A DNA stretch of 14,477 bases from Helicostylum pulchrum (taxonomy: Eukaryota > Mucoromycota > Mucoromycetes > Mucorales > Mucoraceae). The position numbers were made by a program, and so were the translations under genes. Below, in pieces: positions 1-7,557 of the stretch. The stretch covers positions 1 through 14,477 of the forward strand of contig JAIXMO010000136.1 of NCBI GenBank assembly GCA_025677825.1, given 5' to 3'. A model generated the notes under the pieces. That model saw nothing but the letters and a program-made list of their open reading frames with translations, was not told the origin of the DNA and ran no database searches. Every line of letters starts with the position of its first letter. Within the stretch, counting starts at the first letter, position 1.

Positions 1-47
1 ACTATTAATACTATACCACTTAATTTCTGGTTAACTCAATTAGAGAC

Positions 48-1178
48 ATGGAAGATTATATGCCTTCAACATCATTTTATGAAATTTATAAACAGTTTTG
101 GAATAATAATAAAAATGAATTAAATAGAATATTTACAGATTTATTAGAGAATATGTTCTCGACTACACCAATAAGGATAATCAATGCTTTAAAAATTAAC
201 CCATTAGGTTTTAAAAATCAAACTCTATTTATCGATGGTCATGATAGTAGAGTTGATTATTTGAAAAAAGATATTGATAGAAAAAAATTTTATTCATATA
301 AATTTAAAAAAAGTGGTTTAAGAACTCAAGTAGTTTACGATATAAATGAGTTTGCAATATATGTATCTGAAAGTAAACCTTGTAAAAATTTTAATGATGG
401 ACAAATGTTTTTAAATATGAAATTAGAAAATAAACTTAACGAGTACGACTGTTTGGCATTTGATGGAGGTTATTATTATTATATAGATAAATTTTTAGAA
501 AATTGTGATAAAAAAGGAAATGATAAAATAAACAATAGCAACTTTATGTTTCCAATTAGGAAAAAGATAAATGAGGATCTTACTGAAGATGAGATTTTAT
601 ATAATGAAACTTTTGGTAGTTTTCGTAGTAAAATAGAAGGATGTTTTGGTCATTTAGAAAATAAATTTAAACGATATAATAATAACGAAGGAAGTTGTAA
701 AATCACAGATATAAAACTATATAATATTCAATTGAAACTATCTTTATTACTATTAAATATTCAAAGATTTTGTAGCTTATATAGTATTCCATTAAAACCT
801 AACCATCTATTGTGGGCTAATGATAACTTCAATTATCCTAACCCTAAAAATAATTTGATAGATAATATAATATACAAGTTTGATATTTTAAAGTTAACCG
901 AAATGAGTAATAGACAATCAGAATTTATAAACAACTATTTTGATTGTAACGAAAATCAATCTATAAGATTAAATGAAATAGAAATGGGAATCGAAAATGA
1001 TGATGATGATGAAAATTTTGAAGTTGAAAAGATTTTGGACCACAGAAAATTTAAAAAAAGGATGAAGTTCTTGATAAAATGGAAGAATTATGATGAAACT
1101 TATAATGAATGGATATGGCAAGAGGATTTTAATGAAACATTTATAATAGATGAGTATTTAGCATCAATTAATTTTTAA
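48..1178 (+). CDS. DDE_Tnp_4 (Harbinger/IS5-like) transposase with C-terminal chromodomain
   Basis: Predicted cut-and-paste transposase of 376 residues. Seen: an RNase H-like DDE core with the first acidic residue in FIDGHDS (D63), the second in LAFDGGY (D139) and the glutamate in SKIEGCFGHLENKF (E197), the pattern of the DDE_Tnp_4 endonuclease family. Residues about 315-322 are acidic (DDDDE). Residues about 324-372 form a chromodomain: FEVEKILDHR, then the aromatic-rich FLIKWKNYDETYNEWIW, then a helix. Family knowledge: chromodomains bind methylated histone tails and can steer integration. The usual N-terminal helix-turn-helix is absent. An in-frame stop at 21-23 closes the frame upstream, but the +1 frame is open from the window edge to 120, so the true N-terminus may lie upstream through a frameshift or an intron. 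Codon use is strongly AT-rich. No terminal repeats or target duplication were identified. Whether it is still active is unknown. Confidence 0.8.
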   Translation: MEDYMPSTSFYEIYKQFWNNNKNELNRIFTDLLENMFSTTPIRIINALKINPLGFKNQTLFIDGHDSRVDYLKKDIDRKKFYSYKFKKSGLRTQVVYDINEFAIYVSESKPCKNFNDGQMFLNMKLENKLNEYDCLAFDGGYYYYIDKFLENCDKKGNDKINNSNFMFPIRKKINEDLTEDEILYNETFGSFRSKIEGCFGHLENKFKRYNNNEGSCKITDIKLYNIQLKLSLLLLNIQRFCSLYSIPLKPNHLLWANDNFNYPNPKNNLIDNIIYKFDILKLTEMSNRQSEFINNYFDCNENQSIRLNEIEMGIENDDDDENFEVEKILDHRKFKKRMKFLIKWKNYDETYNEWIWQEDFNETFIIDEYLASINF

Positions 1179-1211
1179 TATTTAGCAGAATTTAAGATAT
1201 TTAGGATTTAA

Positions 1212-1298
1212 CAAAATGTTCACCAATTGCACGGCTCTCGTTATTATAGTCAAATCGATCTAACAGGTGCATTTAATCAAACACGTTTATCTGACGCG
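1212..1298 (+). pseudogene. Relic Ty3/gypsy reverse transcriptase, left half
   Basis: A short open stretch, starting just after an in-frame TAA at 1209-1211, reads QLHGSRYYSQIDLTGAFNQ and continues to the ACGCG at the retrotransposon edge. It matches the RT motif QLHGARYFSKIDL..GYHQ, which carries the first catalytic aspartate of gypsy polymerases. The frame continues at 9712 when the inserted retrotransposon and one ACGCG copy are ignored. Everything upstream of this motif (protease, palm start) is missing, so the copy was already truncated before the insertion. Confidence 0.8.
1294..1298. repeat. Target-site duplication, left copy (ACGCG)
   Basis: ACGCG lies directly before the first LTR base (1299) and again directly after the last shared LTR base (9707-9711). 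Five bases is the usual duplication for Ty3/gypsy integrases. It fixes both element ends exactly. Confidence 0.9.
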
Positions 1299-1458
1299 TG
1301 TTGTATTCACGTACTATACAGATATATAATTTAGATATACCTTTATACACAAAGGCTATATAACAATATAATATTATCTATTTGGTATTTGGATCTGTAT
1401 ACTTCTTATCGACTATATAAATTTAATGAAGAAATATAGTGTAACAGTTTATTTCTTC

Positions 1459-1544
1459 AAGTGATACAATAACCTACAAACAGTTCATTGTACTGAAGTG
1501 GTACAATAATCTACAAACAGTTATTCTTCTAAAAAGTGATACAA
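1459..1544 (+). repeat. Short direct repeats in LTR U3, 37-bp spacing
   Basis: AAGTGATACAATAACCTACA (1459 onward, repeat to 1485) recurs with two changes at 1496-1522 and partly at 1534-1544. They sit about 140-220 bp upstream of the TATA box, where LTR enhancer repeats are usually found. The same block is in the 3' LTR (+7919). An enhancer role is inference. Confidence 0.7.
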
Positions 1545-1594
1545 GAAGCACTTTGTCTTCAAAGCTTATTCATTCATATTTTCCCACATTATAT

Positions 1595-1641
1595 TCACTT
1601 ATTTTCCTCACCATCAACTCACTTATTTTTCCCACCATCAA
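1595..1641 (+). repeat. Pair of 23-bp repeats in LTR
   Basis: TCACTTATTTTCCTCACCAT at 1595 (unit to 1617) is followed after one base by a near copy at 1619-1641 (CTCAC becomes CCCAC, with one T shift). They lie 40-90 bp upstream of the TATA box and are a possible second cis-element; function not shown. Confidence 0.65.
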
Positions 1642-1681
1642 TTAATGTTCCTTCAATGTCTTATTTATATTCTGAAAAGTA

Positions 1682-1688
1682 TATATAA
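1682..1688 (+). promoter_or_regulatory. LTR TATA box
   Basis: TATATAA lies about 100 bp before the LTR end. It is the strongest TATA match in the LTR, and a start about 27 bp downstream (near 1709) would make a short R-U5 of about 80 bp. The 3' LTR copy is at 9601-9607. Confidence 0.55.
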
Positions 1689-1787
1689 GAACCCATAATT
1701 TCCATTAAATAAAAAACAATCATTTTCAAGTCTGATAATCTTTCTGTTTAATTTTTTATTTTTGATATTTATTCTTTAAATATCATA

Positions 1788-1798
1788 TTTTTTTTTAT
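1788..1798 (+). other. Candidate self-priming primer-binding site
   Basis: No TGG-type tRNA 3'-end match follows the 5' LTR. Instead the first 11 internal bases are TTTTTTTTTAT. Their reverse complement matches LTR bases 1709-1719 (ATAAAAAACAA) at 10 of 11 positions, and 1709 is where transcription would be expected to start after the TATA box. Tf1/sushi chromoviruses prime with the first 11 nt of their own mRNA. The match is low complexity, so it is suggestive only. Confidence 0.35.
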
Positions 1799-1888
1799 CA
1801 ATTCTAATTCCTGTTGTTTTATTTTTTGAAATTTATCCTTTATTTTTTTTTCTCTCTCTTTTAAAAAAAATTATTATTTCCACTTACC

Positions 1889-2644
1889 ATGTCTATTCCT
1901 ACTCAAAACTTTATCGGTCCTGTTGCTCCTCCTGCTACTAGAATGGAAGATGTTGAATTTTCTGCCGAAACTGCTCCCAATGTTAGTTCTACTCCTGTTG
2001 CTAGTCCTAAGGCTCCTGTCTGTCTTCCTCGTGGTGCTGGTTCTGACCCTGCTGCTGGTTTGCAAGTCAGTATTTCCTTACTCCATGAAGAAATTGTTTC
2101 ATTGTATGCTCTTATTGCTTCTAGTAATGGTACTACTGATGAATTAAGAAGTTACCGTGAGAAAGTAAGTAAAAAAATGGGGGATTTAGATCAGCTCGGT
2201 AGGGCTCAGAAGTTGATTCAGGCTACGGCCGGCAGTACACTTGCAGGTGCCAAGTTGTCGAATGTAGTACCTCGTAATCTTCCTCTGTTTCAATGGGAAA
2301 ACCAGGTCTCTGTACCAGGTGCTCCTGTTTTCGTGGATGTAAACACTTGCATCATGAATTTTACTGATGTTATGATTAGTCATAACTTAGATTTGGATGC
2401 TAATTACCTTCGGGTATTACCTCCTCTTCTTGCTGGAACTATTCGTCTTTGGTTTGAAGATTTTGTGACACAATTTAGAAAATTGTACCAACAAGATCCT
2501 TCTTGGATTCAGTTCTCCACTGCCATGCAAGATCGCTATGGTCTTAACGTGCAGGAAGAACGTAACAACTGTGCTAGGGAGTTAAACAGTATTATGATGT
2601 ATGAAGGTGAGAACCTTGAATCGTTCATTGATAGATTCAACTAG
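1889..2644 (+). CDS. gag: Gag, N-terminal and capsid part (frame ends at TAG)
   Basis: Encodes the start of the structural Gag protein that forms the cytoplasmic virus-like particle. It starts at ATG 1889, 101 nt after the LTR, and runs 251 residues. A low-complexity Ala/Pro/Ser N-terminus of about 60 residues precedes a helical region. From about residue 130 the Retrotrans_gag-like capsid fold follows, with LPPLLAGTIRLWFEDF and YEGENLESFIDRFN. The frame then stops at TAG 2642-2644, in the middle of the capsid C-terminal segment. The natural continuation (SLRRRA...FLLALP) is in the +1 frame beginning AGT at 2643. So either one extra base disrupted the gene or ribosomes shift +1 at AAC-TAG-T. 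Base composition is less AT-rich than the nested transposon. Confidence 0.85.
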   Translation: MSIPTQNFIGPVAPPATRMEDVEFSAETAPNVSSTPVASPKAPVCLPRGAGSDPAAGLQVSISLLHEEIVSLYALIASSNGTTDELRSYREKVSKKMGDLDQLGRAQKLIQATAGSTLAGAKLSNVVPRNLPLFQWENQVSVPGAPVFVDVNTCIMNFTDVMISHNLDLDANYLRVLPPLLAGTIRLWFEDFVTQFRKLYQQDPSWIQFSTAMQDRYGLNVQEERNNCARELNSIMMYEGENLESFIDRFN

Positions 2645-5600
2645 TTTGAGACGCCGTGCGGTAGATCAAGTATTACCCAATTCATTATTAATCGAACGTT
2701 TTCTTCTTGCTTTGCCTCGAAAGGTTGCTGAATATATCAACGTTGCTATTGTCAATCTTCCTGAATACAAGCGACAAGATATTGAAGTTCTTTCAGATTT
2801 GGCCCGCCGATTGCAAAACAGTACTTTGTTTACTATGCGTGCTAATACCATGGTTGCCCCTTTGATGCCTCCTCGTGCTCCTAAGCGTGCTGCCATGCAC
2901 ATTGACCAAAATGATGCTGTACACAGATCTTCGAATAGATCTAGACATGCTGTCAATCTCGCTCGTGCTGCTGCGCCCACTGGTACCACTACTGGTGAAT
3001 CTTCCTCTTCTGCTGCTGTTTCTGTTGTGCCCCAACCAACTGACAAGTATTGTACCTTCCACAAGGCTAAGTCTCACAATACTAGTGAATGTCGTGCTGC
3101 TGCTGCTGCTGGTACCAATGTGAAACCCCGGGTGAAATATTGCCATGGCTGTGGTGTCGCTGGTTGGAACCCTCGTCACGAGTGTGCCACTGCAAAACGT
3201 ACGTCTCCTCCTAATACTAATCAAGAGTATAACTTTGGTGCGATGACCTTGCAACAAGGTAGCAATGTTGTTGGCCCTGCCAATGCTTCTTCTGCTGTTC
3301 CTTCTGTTCCTTCTGTTCCTTCTGTTCCTTCTGTTCCTTCTGTTCCTTTTGTTCCTTCTGCTGTCTCTTCTGTTTCGGTTACGACTTCGCGTGCTGAATT
3401 ACAGGCAGCATACAATGCTGGTGTTGCTGACGCCACTGCGGATATACAGGAATTATCCATTGCTGATGATGAAGATGTCATCATGGATATCCAAGCCCAG
3501 AATTGTAAGTATCATAACGTATTTAGTTCTTTACCAGAAAATAAGTCTAACATGATCATAATTCCTATTATTATTCAGAATATTAAAACGTATGCCATTG
3601 TTGATACTGGTGCTACTTTTAGCATGGTGTCTCCTTCTTTTTCGACTTTTTTGGGTGGTGATATCAAGGTAGTTCCTTCCAAAGGTACTATCCAACTTGG
3701 CCATTCAGAAGCAGTAGTTAACAGATCTGGTTCTACAATTTTAAACATCTATTATAATAAAAAGGTTTTAAAACACAATTTCGAGATTTTTTCTTTCTTT
3801 ACAAGTAAAAATAACAGTACCATACCTATATTGATTGGACTTGATTTAATAAGTAAACTTAACATTGGTATTACTGGTTTAGCACTTAGTCATACAGAAC
3901 TTGCAGCTGATAACCCTTTTTCCGATCCCCCTATTGATCCTTCTATTTCTGAACCTAATAACAGTCCTTATGGCACTATAGAAGAAAGAATTGAAATGGA
4001 AAAGTTATTAGAGCCTGTACTTCTTGCTAATAAGAATATTGATGTTAAAAACACTTACTGTACACTACCTGGAGCTATTGTATACCTTGAAACCAAACCT
4101 GGTTGTATTGCTTATCGTAAAAGTTATAGTCTTCCTTTAGCATATAAGGAGAAAGTAGCTGAGCAACTACAAATTTGGCAGGATGATAATGTAATTGAAC
4201 CTGTTTCAACTTATAATGGGTTTAATTCTCCTTTATTGGTAGTCGGAAAAAAAGATACTTCTGGCAAAATATCTAAAGAGAAAATTAGATTAGTTACAGA
4301 TGTCAGAAATCTTAATGCTTTACTTACTGAAACTGATACACAACGATTTCCTTTGATTTCGGAAATCCATCAGAAGTTGGGGATGTCTAAAATTCATACT
4401 GTACTTGATATTAAGGCATGCTTCAATAGTTTCATGATAGCAAAAGAACACAGACACAAACTTGCTTTTACAGACGTCTTTACAAACAAGCAATGGCAAT
4501 ACAAGAAAGCACCATTTGGGATTTCTTTCATTGGGAACCTTGTACAAAGAGTTTTACAAGATTTGTTTAGCGACTTAGATTACATACAAGTCTACGTTGA
4601 TGATTTGACAATTAGCACAAGTGATACTTTACGCCATCATACAGATTGTGTTGCTGAGGTTATTCGTAGATTAACTAAGCACAATTTAATGATTGCTACT
4701 GAGAAAATGGTTTTTGCTCAACAAGCTATCTTTATTTTGGGTTGGACAATTCAGAATGGTGCTATGGTTCCAGATCATCGTAAGGTCAATACGGCATACG
4801 AGTTTGAAATTCCACATACTACTAAACAGCTGCAGTCCTATCTTGGATATATGAACTATTTTAGATCGCATATATTGCTTTACGCGCATATTAGTGCTCC
4901 TTTAGACCAACTACGAAATGTTGCTAATTTACAGGAAGTATGGAAACAAGAACACACTGATGCATTTAACAAACTAAAAGTGGCATTAGCTTCTGCACCT
5001 CTTATTTTTCCCATTGATTATAATTACCCTCTTCATGTTGCTACAGATGCTAGTAACACTGCTATTTGTGGTGTATTATATATGCAAGTTGGCGAAAAAA
5101 AGAAATACGTGGCAATGGCAAGTCGAGGTTTAACAAGTGTTGAGAGATGTTACTCTACTACAAGGCGTGAATTATTAGCTATAGTTTACTGTTTTCAACG
5201 ATTTAATAAATGGCTAGTACAAAAGCATTTTACATTACATACTGATCATCGTTCGCTTTTATATATTCAAACAAGTCTGGTGCCTAACCACCTGTTATTG
5301 ACTTATTACGAAACATTATTTAGTCTTTCATATACTGTTATCCATATTCCTGGTATTCTGAATGTCATTGCTGATGCTGGAAGTCGAATGTACACAGACG
5401 GATATAAGTTGCAGGGTGGAGAGATAATAAATGAAAACAATAGTGGTTTTATTTTAAAAAAGGAAAAACGTACTTTCGAAACTGCTTTAGGCGAGTCACA
5501 TCCACGTGTACCTGTTAAGCTTTTAAAATACAGACGAAAGCAACAAAAATTAACTCCTCAGTTAAATATTAATAACTTTCATAAACAAGTTCGTTACATT

Positions 5601-6569
5601 CCTGATGCTACTAACACTGATCCGTCTGAGAAAAAGACAGCAAACAGTAAATACAGTACTCAACTAGTTATGCGTGCAATGCAATACAAAGACTACATTA
5701 CACCTCCTCCTTCAGAACGTGACGATATCATTAACCGTGCACACTTGCTAGGACACTGGGGACAAAATAATGTCTTGCAAACTATTCACAATGACTATAA
5801 TTTACATTGGACTAATATTCATAAAGACATTCAGCGTATTATTTCCAACTGTGACCAATGTAGTCGGTACTCTGTAGCAAAAACGGGGTTTCATCCTTTC
5901 CGTTCTACTTCACCAACACAAGTGTTTGACCACTGGTCAATGGATTTGGCTACGTTCAATATTACTTCCTCTAGTGGAAATAACTATATGCTTATTTTGG
6001 TTGATCATTTCAGTCGATTTACAATTCTTCGCGCAATTACAGATAAATCTAGTCTCACTATAGCTAAAGAATTACTTAATGTTTTCTGTCTATTTTCATT
6101 TCCTAAGGTATTAACCTCTGACAATGGATCTGAATTCGTTAACGAAATTGTATCACAGTTAATTTTAATGAGTGGCATTGACAGACGATTATCTTTACCT
6201 TATACTCCTACTGGTAATAGCGTTACAGAACGATTTGTAGGAATTGCAAAATCTGTTATTGTTAAATCACTGAAAGGAAGACACGCAGATTGGGATTTAT
6301 ATCTCAATCCTACGCAATTGGCTATGAACATTAAATACTCTAAACTACACAAGTCGAGACCTTATAGTATTGTATTTAACAGACAACCAAACGATTTTGC
6401 AGACTATTCTAAAGTCACACCTACCTTATCTTTAATGAAAGCTGATACTAAAAAGATACATGACAGACTTGCTTTTGCACAAGAAGTTGTTATTCCTCAA
6501 ATAGCGAAATTAATTAAGACCACACAAGATAATGATCATGCTCGTTTCGAAGGATGTATCCCAATATAA
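2643..6569 (+). CDS. pol: Gag C-terminus/Pol polyprotein: nucleocapsid, protease, RT, RNase H, integrase (disrupted)
   Basis: Open frame continuing gag after a +1 shift. In order: the capsid end (FLLALPRKV); a zinc-knuckle-like CX2HX4HX4C at 3051-3092, with His replacing the second Cys; a second Cys/His cluster at 3141-3185; Val-Pro-Ser repeats; an aspartic protease with DTGA at 3603-3614 and ILIGLDL; a reverse transcriptase with LDIKACFNSF and YVDD at 4593-4604; RNase H acidic residues at 5046, 5169 and 5244; an integrase HHCC zinc finger (His 5742 and 5754, Cys 5850 and 5859) and a D,D35E core (Asp 5943, Asp 6120, Glu 6228). The RT block APFGISFIGNLVQRV departs from the usual MPFGL..AP.TFQ. 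Retroelement sequence ends at 6551; the last six codons and TAA at 6567-6569 come from the nested transposon. The polyprotein therefore lacks its own C-terminal tail, which lies at 8460-9017. No independent start is apparent. Confidence 0.9.
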   Translation, partial: SLRRRAVDQVLPNSLLIERFLLALPRKVAEYINVAIVNLPEYKRQDIEVLSDLARRLQNSTLFTMRANTMVAPLMPPRAPKRAAMHIDQNDAVHRSSNRSRHAVNLARAAAPTGTTTGESSSSAAVSVVPQPTDKYCTFHKAKSHNTSECRAAAAAGTNVKPRVKYCHGCGVAGWNPRHECATAKRTSPPNTNQEYNFGAMTLQQGSNVVGPANASSAVPSVPSVPSVPSVPSVPFVPSAVSSVSVTTSRAELQAAYNAGVADATADIQELSIADDEDVIMDIQAQNCKYHNVFSSLPENKSNMIIIPIIIQNIKTYAIVDTGATFSMVSPSFSTFLGGDIKVVPSKGTIQLGHSEAVVNRSGSTILNIYYNKKVLKHNFEIFSFFTSKNNSTIPILIGLDLISKLNIGITGLALSHTELAADNPFSDPPIDPSISEPNNSPYGTIEERIEMEKLLEPVLLANKNIDVKNTYCTLPGAIVYLETKPGCIAYRKSYSLPLAYKEKVAEQLQIWQDDNVIEPVSTYNGFNSPLLVVGKKDTSGKISKEKIRLVTDVRNLNALLTETDTQRFPLISEIHQKLGMSKIHTVLDIKACFNSFMIAKEHRHKLAFTDVFTNKQWQYKKAPFGISFIGNLVQRVLQDLFSDLDYIQVYVDDLTISTSDTLRHHTDCVAEVIRRLTKHNLMIATEKMVFAQQAIFILGWTIQNGAMVPDHRKVNTAYEFEIPHTTKQLQSYLGYMNYFRSHILLYAHISAPLDQLRNVANLQEVWKQEHTDAFNKLKVALASAPLIFPIDYNYPLHVATDASNTAICGVLYMQVGEKKKYVAMASRGLTSVERCYSTTRRELLAIVYCFQRFNKWLVQKHFTLHTDHRSLLYIQTSLVPNHLLLTYYETLFSLSYTVIHIPGILNVIADAGSRMYTDGYKLQGGEIINENNSGFILKKEKRTFETALGESHPRVPVKLLKYRRKQQKLTPQLNINNFHKQVRYIPDATNTDPSEKKTANSKYSTQLVMRAMQYKDYITPPPSERDDIINRAHLLGHWGQNNVLQTIHNDYNLHWTNIHKDIQRIISNCDQCSRYSVAKTGFHPFRSTSPTQVFDHWSMDLATFNITSSSGNNYMLILVDHFSRFTILRAITDKSSLTIAKELLNVFCLFSFPKVLTSDNGSEFVNEIVSQLILMSGIDRRLSLPYTPTGNSVTERFVGIAKSVIVKSLKGRHADWDLYLNPTQLAMNIKYSKLHKSRPYSIVFNRQPNDFADYSKVTPTLSLMKADTKKIHDRLAFAQEVVIPQIAKLIKTTQDNDHARFEGCIPI
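3297..3359 (+). repeat. 9-bp tandem repeat coding Val-Pro-Ser, 7 units
   Basis: Seven GTTCCTTCT units in the pol frame (the sixth is GTTCCTTTT) encode (VPS)5-VPF-VPS between nucleocapsid and protease. It is likely a flexible linker and prone to copy-number change. Confidence 0.85.
6543..6551. repeat. Target-site duplication of nested transposon, left copy
   Basis: CGTTTCGAA here is repeated exactly at 8460-8468. Deleting one copy plus 6552-8459 (1917 bp, 639 codons) rejoins pol in frame with no change. Merlin/IS1595-type elements make 8-9 bp duplications; an 8-bp reading is also possible. Confidence 0.88.
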
Positions 6570-6575
6570 CTCTCA
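6552..6575 (+). repeat. Left terminal inverted repeat of the nested transposon
   Basis: About 24 bases pair imperfectly, with small gaps, with the reverse complement of 8437-8459. GG, TATC and a terminal TCTCA are shared. The boundary comes from the duplication; the repeat itself is weak. Confidence 0.5.
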
Positions 6576-6589
6576 TATATAGTTTAATA

Positions 6590-6604
6590 TATAAAAATTG
6601 AATT
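6590..6604 (+). promoter_or_regulatory. TATAAAAA-TTGAATT motif before the transposase gene
   Basis: TATAAAAATTGAATT ends 20 bp before the ATG at 6625. Nearly the same sequence (TATAAAAAAATTGAATT, 7513-7529) ends 28 bp before the second gene. A shared core-promoter motif is inferred; chance in AT-rich DNA is possible. Confidence 0.35.
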
Positions 6605-6624
6605 ATTTTATTATTATAAAACAT

Positions 6625-7503
6625 ATGTTTATTGAATCTTACCAATCTTTAAAAAAAGTATTCGATAACGAATTAGAAGCTTTAAACTACTTAATAAAAA
6701 ATAATTACGTTAATAGGTATCTCAAATGTGAAAAATGTGGAAAAGACACTACATTAAATTTTAAGAAAAAATTATATGTTTGTAAGTTTTATAAATGTAG
6801 AAAAGCATTTTCTCCTCTTAGAAGTACAATATTTAACAAATTGAGATTGCCATTAAATATACAGTTACATATACTTTATCTGTTTTTGGGTAAAGCACCT
6901 TCATCTTTTATATCATCTAGCTTAAAAATTAGTAAAAATACAGTATCCTCATATAATAAAATATACAGAAAATATATTAAAAATAAGCAAATATTAAATA
7001 AAACTAATAAAATTGGTGGTAGAAATGAAATTGTTGAAATTGACGAAACTAAAATTGCTAAAAGAAAGTATAATAAAGGACATAATGTTGAGGGTGCTTG
7101 GATTATTGGAGGTATTCAAAGGAGTAGACTAAAAAATAAAATTAAGAATGAAAATAAACAAATGTTTTTAGTTCCAATAGAAGAAAGAAATATTGAAAAT
7201 ATTGATGAAATTATAAAAAAACACATTAAAAAAGGTACCACTATTTATACTGATTGTTGGAAGGGTTATAATAATTTAAAGAATATCGGATATAAGCATA
7301 AAACTGTAAATCATTCTAAGAATTTTAAGGACCCAATAACTGGAGTTCACACTAACACAATAGAAGGAACTTGGAATGGTTTAAAACAAAGTATTATTCC
7401 TAGAAATCGTAATAAAAAAAATATTTTACTGCATTTAAAAGAGTATCAATGGAGAAAGAAAAACAGAGAAAATAATATATGGAAAAATTTCTTAAAAGAT
7501 TAA
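6625..7503 (+). CDS. ISXO2/IS1595-like transposase
   Basis: DDE transposase of 292 residues for the nested element; it should bind the element ends in the nucleus and catalyse cut and paste. An N-terminal zinc ribbon has C35-x2-C38 and C53-x4-C58, followed by a helix-turn-helix-like stretch (about 75-115). The DDE domain has VEIDETK (D140), IYTDCWKGY (D210) and the family signature GVHTNTIEGTW (E247), plus KGHNVEGAWIIGG. This matches the ISXO2-like (DDE_Tnp_IS1595) family. ATG 6625 was chosen because the frame only extends upstream by nine codons from a TTG. No stop or frameshift is seen. It is a different lineage from the minus-strand ISXO2-type gene at 10562-12234, which has an intron and a long tail. 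Confidence 0.9.
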   Translation: MFIESYQSLKKVFDNELEALNYLIKNNYVNRYLKCEKCGKDTTLNFKKKLYVCKFYKCRKAFSPLRSTIFNKLRLPLNIQLHILYLFLGKAPSSFISSSLKISKNTVSSYNKIYRKYIKNKQILNKTNKIGGRNEIVEIDETKIAKRKYNKGHNVEGAWIIGGIQRSRLKNKIKNENKQMFLVPIEERNIENIDEIIKKHIKKGTTIYTDCWKGYNNLKNIGYKHKTVNHSKNFKDPITGVHTNTIEGTWNGLKQSIIPRNRNKKNILLHLKEYQWRKKNRENNIWKNFLKD

Positions 7504-7512
7504 AAGTATTTT

Positions 7513-7529
7513 TATAAAAAAATTGAATT
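7513..7529 (+). promoter_or_regulatory. TATAAAAA-TTGAATT motif before the accessory gene
   Basis: TATAAAAAAATTGAATT, the near match of 6590-6604, lies in the 54-bp gap between the two genes. It suggests that each gene has its own promoter, not a read-through unit. Confidence 0.35.
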
Positions 7530-7557
7530 TCTAATAATAAATAAAATTTAAGATAAT

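Larger units (their letters stand above)
1299..1787 (+). repeat. 5' LTR, 489 bp
   Basis: Direct repeat of 9218-9706, with no difference seen by eye. It begins TGTTGTATTC and ends ATCATA, so the termini are TG...TA rather than the usual TG...CA. The TA end is required by the flanking ACGCG duplication; ending at the CA two bases earlier would leave no matching duplication. It contains a TATA box, two families of short internal repeats, and a perfect 7-bp inverted repeat (GATATTT at 1764-1770, AAATATC at 1778-1784) at its 3' edge. Confidence 0.95.

Noticed and set aside
2601..2642. ATG 2601 as the start of pol
   Set aside because: It lies inside gag in another frame. The coding similarity of the pol frame begins only at 2643, where the capsid domain continues.
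2666..3484. Long antisense frames opposite gag/pol
   Set aside because: They are shadows of the repeated Ala/Ser/Pro codons on the plus strand, with no recognisable protein.
6598..6624. TTG 6598 as start of the nested transposase
   Set aside because: ATG 6625 is the first ATG and gives the expected N-terminus; eukaryotic initiation at TTG is unlikely.
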